Assembly (NCBI RefSeq): GCF_017592335.1
Contig: NZ_JACNMP010000031.1
Span: 1 to 34,595 of the forward strand
Direction: 5' to 3'
Source of the DNA: Pseudaestuariivita rosea
Lineage (GTDB): Bacteria > Pseudomonadota > Alphaproteobacteria > Rhodobacterales > Rhodobacteraceae
Length of the DNA stretch: 34,595 nt
Positions 33,492 through 34,595 of the stretch are shown here, piece by piece. The notes under the pieces are model-generated. The model did no database searches and had not been told where the DNA came from. It was given only the letters and a program-made list of their open reading frames with translations. How positions within the stretch are numbered: position 1 is the first letter of the stretch; every line of letters starts with the position of its first letter. Made by a program: the position numbers and the translations under genes.

Positions 33492-34304
33492 ATGGCGACT
33501 TCTGACCGTGACATAAATGACATGGATGTTCTGGTGGATCACCTGCCTTATCTGCGCAGATATGCGCGGGCCCTGACCGGCAGTCAAAGCTCGGGCGATG
33601 CCTATGCCGCCATGACGCTAGAGGCCATTTTAGAAGATCCACAGGGTCTTGATCTGTCACTGTCTGCGAAGGTTGCGCTGTTTTCTGCCTTTCACCAGAT
33701 CTGGAAAAGTGTTGGCGCACCGGTGTCCACGGAAGAATCAGGGCTAAAGGCGACAGCTCAGAAACACCTTGCAAAATTGAACGAAAACACGCGCGAGGCA
33801 TTGCTGCTGCATACGGTCGAAGAGTTCAATTCCGTTGAAATCGCTGCCATCATGCAGATTGACACCGACGAGGTCGACAAACTGATCACCACGGCACGCA
33901 GCGATATGGAAGATGCCATAGCGGGCAATGTTCTGATCATCGAAGACGAAGCGATCATCGCGATGGATCTTGAGGCGCTTGTGGCTGACATGGGGCATCG
34001 TGTCACGGGGGTTGCCCAGACCTATGAAGAAGCCCTGTCGCTTGGCAAATCCGACAAGCCCGATCTGATCCTGGCCGATATTCAACTTGCGGATAATTCG
34101 TCGGGCATTGATGCGGTCAACGATCTGCTGGCGCACTACGGCGATATTCCTGCCATTTTCATAACGGCTTTCCCCGAACGCCTGTTGACCGGCGAACGCC
34201 CCGAACCCACGTTTCTGATCGCCAAACCCTATCGTCAAGACCAGATCCGGTCCGCCGTCAGTCAGGCGATGTTCTTTTCGTCGACTGAAACACTGGGCGT
34301 TTAG
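33492..34304 (+). CDS. phyR: General stress response regulator PhyR
   Basis: PhyR is an anti-anti-sigma factor. When its receiver is phosphorylated, the sigma-like domain captures NepR and frees EcfG. The 270-residue protein has an EcfG-like sigma domain at about residues 10-135 (HLPYLRRYARALTG; SVEIAAIMQIDTDEVDKL, the sigma4-like part) and a receiver at about 146-260 (VLIIEDEAIIAMD). The phosphoacceptor is Asp196 in LILADIQLADNSSG; the other conserved residues are Thr225 (FITAF) and Lys245 (IAKPY). AAGGGG precedes the ATG. It diverges from nepR-kinase across 103 bases; no ecfG gene is in the window. Confidence 0.95.
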   Translation: MATSDRDINDMDVLVDHLPYLRRYARALTGSQSSGDAYAAMTLEAILEDPQGLDLSLSAKVALFSAFHQIWKSVGAPVSTEESGLKATAQKHLAKLNENTREALLLHTVEEFNSVEIAAIMQIDTDEVDKLITTARSDMEDAIAGNVLIIEDEAIIAMDLEALVADMGHRVTGVAQTYEEALSLGKSDKPDLILADIQLADNSSGIDAVNDLLAHYGDIPAIFITAFPERLLTGERPEPTFLIAKPYRQDQIRSAVSQAMFFSSTETLGV

Positions 34305-34330
34305 CCAGACCCCAAGGGGATCGAAGCCGA

Positions 34331-34501
34331 ATGAAAAAACTGCTGATCTACACGATTTGTGCTGTCCTGCTGATAGGCCTTGGCCTCTTCGGCTGGATGC
34401 GGTTTGCACCTGCGTCGGCCACGCAGGCTTTACTGGCGGTGAAACAGATGTCGGTGGGGCTAGAGCAAGATGAGATCAGGTTGAAGCGTATCCTGAGTTG
34501 A
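34331..34501 (+). pseudogene. Gene apparently interrupted by an IS630-type element
   Basis: A short frame of 56 codons starts 26 bases after phyR. Its N-terminus MKKLLIYTICAVLLIGLGLF is a membrane anchor or signal, followed by GWMRFAPASATQALLAVKQMSVG. From around codon 43 on, the sequence runs into the presumed end of an IS630-type element that continues to the window edge. The last codons (EQDEIRLKRILS) would then be element sequence read in a chance frame. The original gene's function is unknown, since only the anchor remains. It was probably cotranscribed with phyR. Confidence 0.55.
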
Positions 34502-34595
34502 CAAGGTAATTCGCACATTCCTGCGGGGTGAAGCGGTCGAGCAGCTTACCGATCCTGCGCCATGTTGCCTCTATCGTGCGTTCGGCGGCGTCTCG
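34461..34595 (-). mobile_element. IS630-family insertion sequence, partial (right part outside window)
   Basis: The end of a transposase gene is read on the minus strand from the window edge to 34476. The element boundary is proposed at 34461, where a TA dinucleotide (the usual IS630 target) lies 15 bases outside the transposase stop. The boundary is an inference; the terminal inverted repeat cannot be checked because the other end is not in the window. Confidence 0.55.
34476..34595 (-). CDS. IS630-family transposase, C-terminal fragment
   Basis: The fragment of about 39 residues reads AERTIEATWRRIGKLLDRF, then TPQECANYLVNSGYAST and stop. The last segment, ANYxxNxGYAST, is the usual C-terminus of IS630-type (Tc1/mariner-like) transposases in alphaproteobacteria. 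The DDE catalytic residues lie outside the window. It runs against phyR and the interrupted gene. Confidence 0.8.
   Translation of the reverse strand, partial: RDAAERTIEATWRRIGKLLDRFTPQECANYLVNSGYAST

Overview
The window reads as a chromosomal piece of an alphaproteobacterium of the Rhodobacterales (Roseobacter-type). The evidence is moderately high GC, the gene block yceD-rpmF-plsX-fabH-ihfA-merR, the surE-pcm-nlpD block, ccmF-ccmH, a PhyR/NepR general stress response locus, a DUF1127 protein, and intergenic repeats of a kind I associate with roseobacters. The left edge lies inside an EF-Tu gene and the right edge inside an IS630-type transposase. Both are usually multicopy, so the window may be a complete draft contig bounded by repeats.

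Layout. 1-613: end of tuf and its terminator. 629-2038: a lipoprotein gene divergent from a DUF2975 membrane protein and XRE regulator pair, with direct repeats in the shared promoter region. 2071-6604: bamE, then the yceD / rpmF-plsX-fabH / ihfA-merR block for ribosome, phospholipid, fatty-acid and nucleoid functions. 6671-7872: tRNA-Pro(GGG) and a two-domain dCTP deaminase. 8309-10956 (minus): surE-pcm-nlpD. 11124-12486: an SDR oxidoreductase and a solitary bioY. 12615-15592: a secreted alpha/beta hydrolase and two tandem paralogous secreted PilJ/NarX-sensor-like proteins. 15652-18046 (minus): a cyanide-insensitive-type cytochrome bd oxidase (cydA-cydB). 18355-20166: an enoyl-CoA hydratase and a GNAT-like protein. 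20353-22772 (minus): ccmF-ccmH for cytochrome c maturation. 22927-23801: an AT-rich Fic toxin / VbhA-type antitoxin module that looks acquired. 24195-24905: a family-25 glycosyltransferase. 24921-27992 (minus): purL with a GNAT and a DUF1284 gene coupled by overlaps. 28106-31414: a small lipoprotein, a CorA/ZntB-type transporter, a DUF1127 protein, an unrecognised secreted protein and a lone ureE. 31431-34304: a general stress response locus in which nepR and a HisKA_2 sensor kinase diverge from phyR. 34331 to the end: a gene apparently cut by an IS630-type element.

Most of the window is core metabolism. The accessory signals are the Fic/antitoxin island next to ccmF, the tandem secreted sensor-domain proteins, the stress-response layout without ecfG, the IS-interrupted gene, and at least three families of dispersed palindromic intergenic repeats. 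Several of the repeats sit where genes converge and may work as bidirectional terminators.
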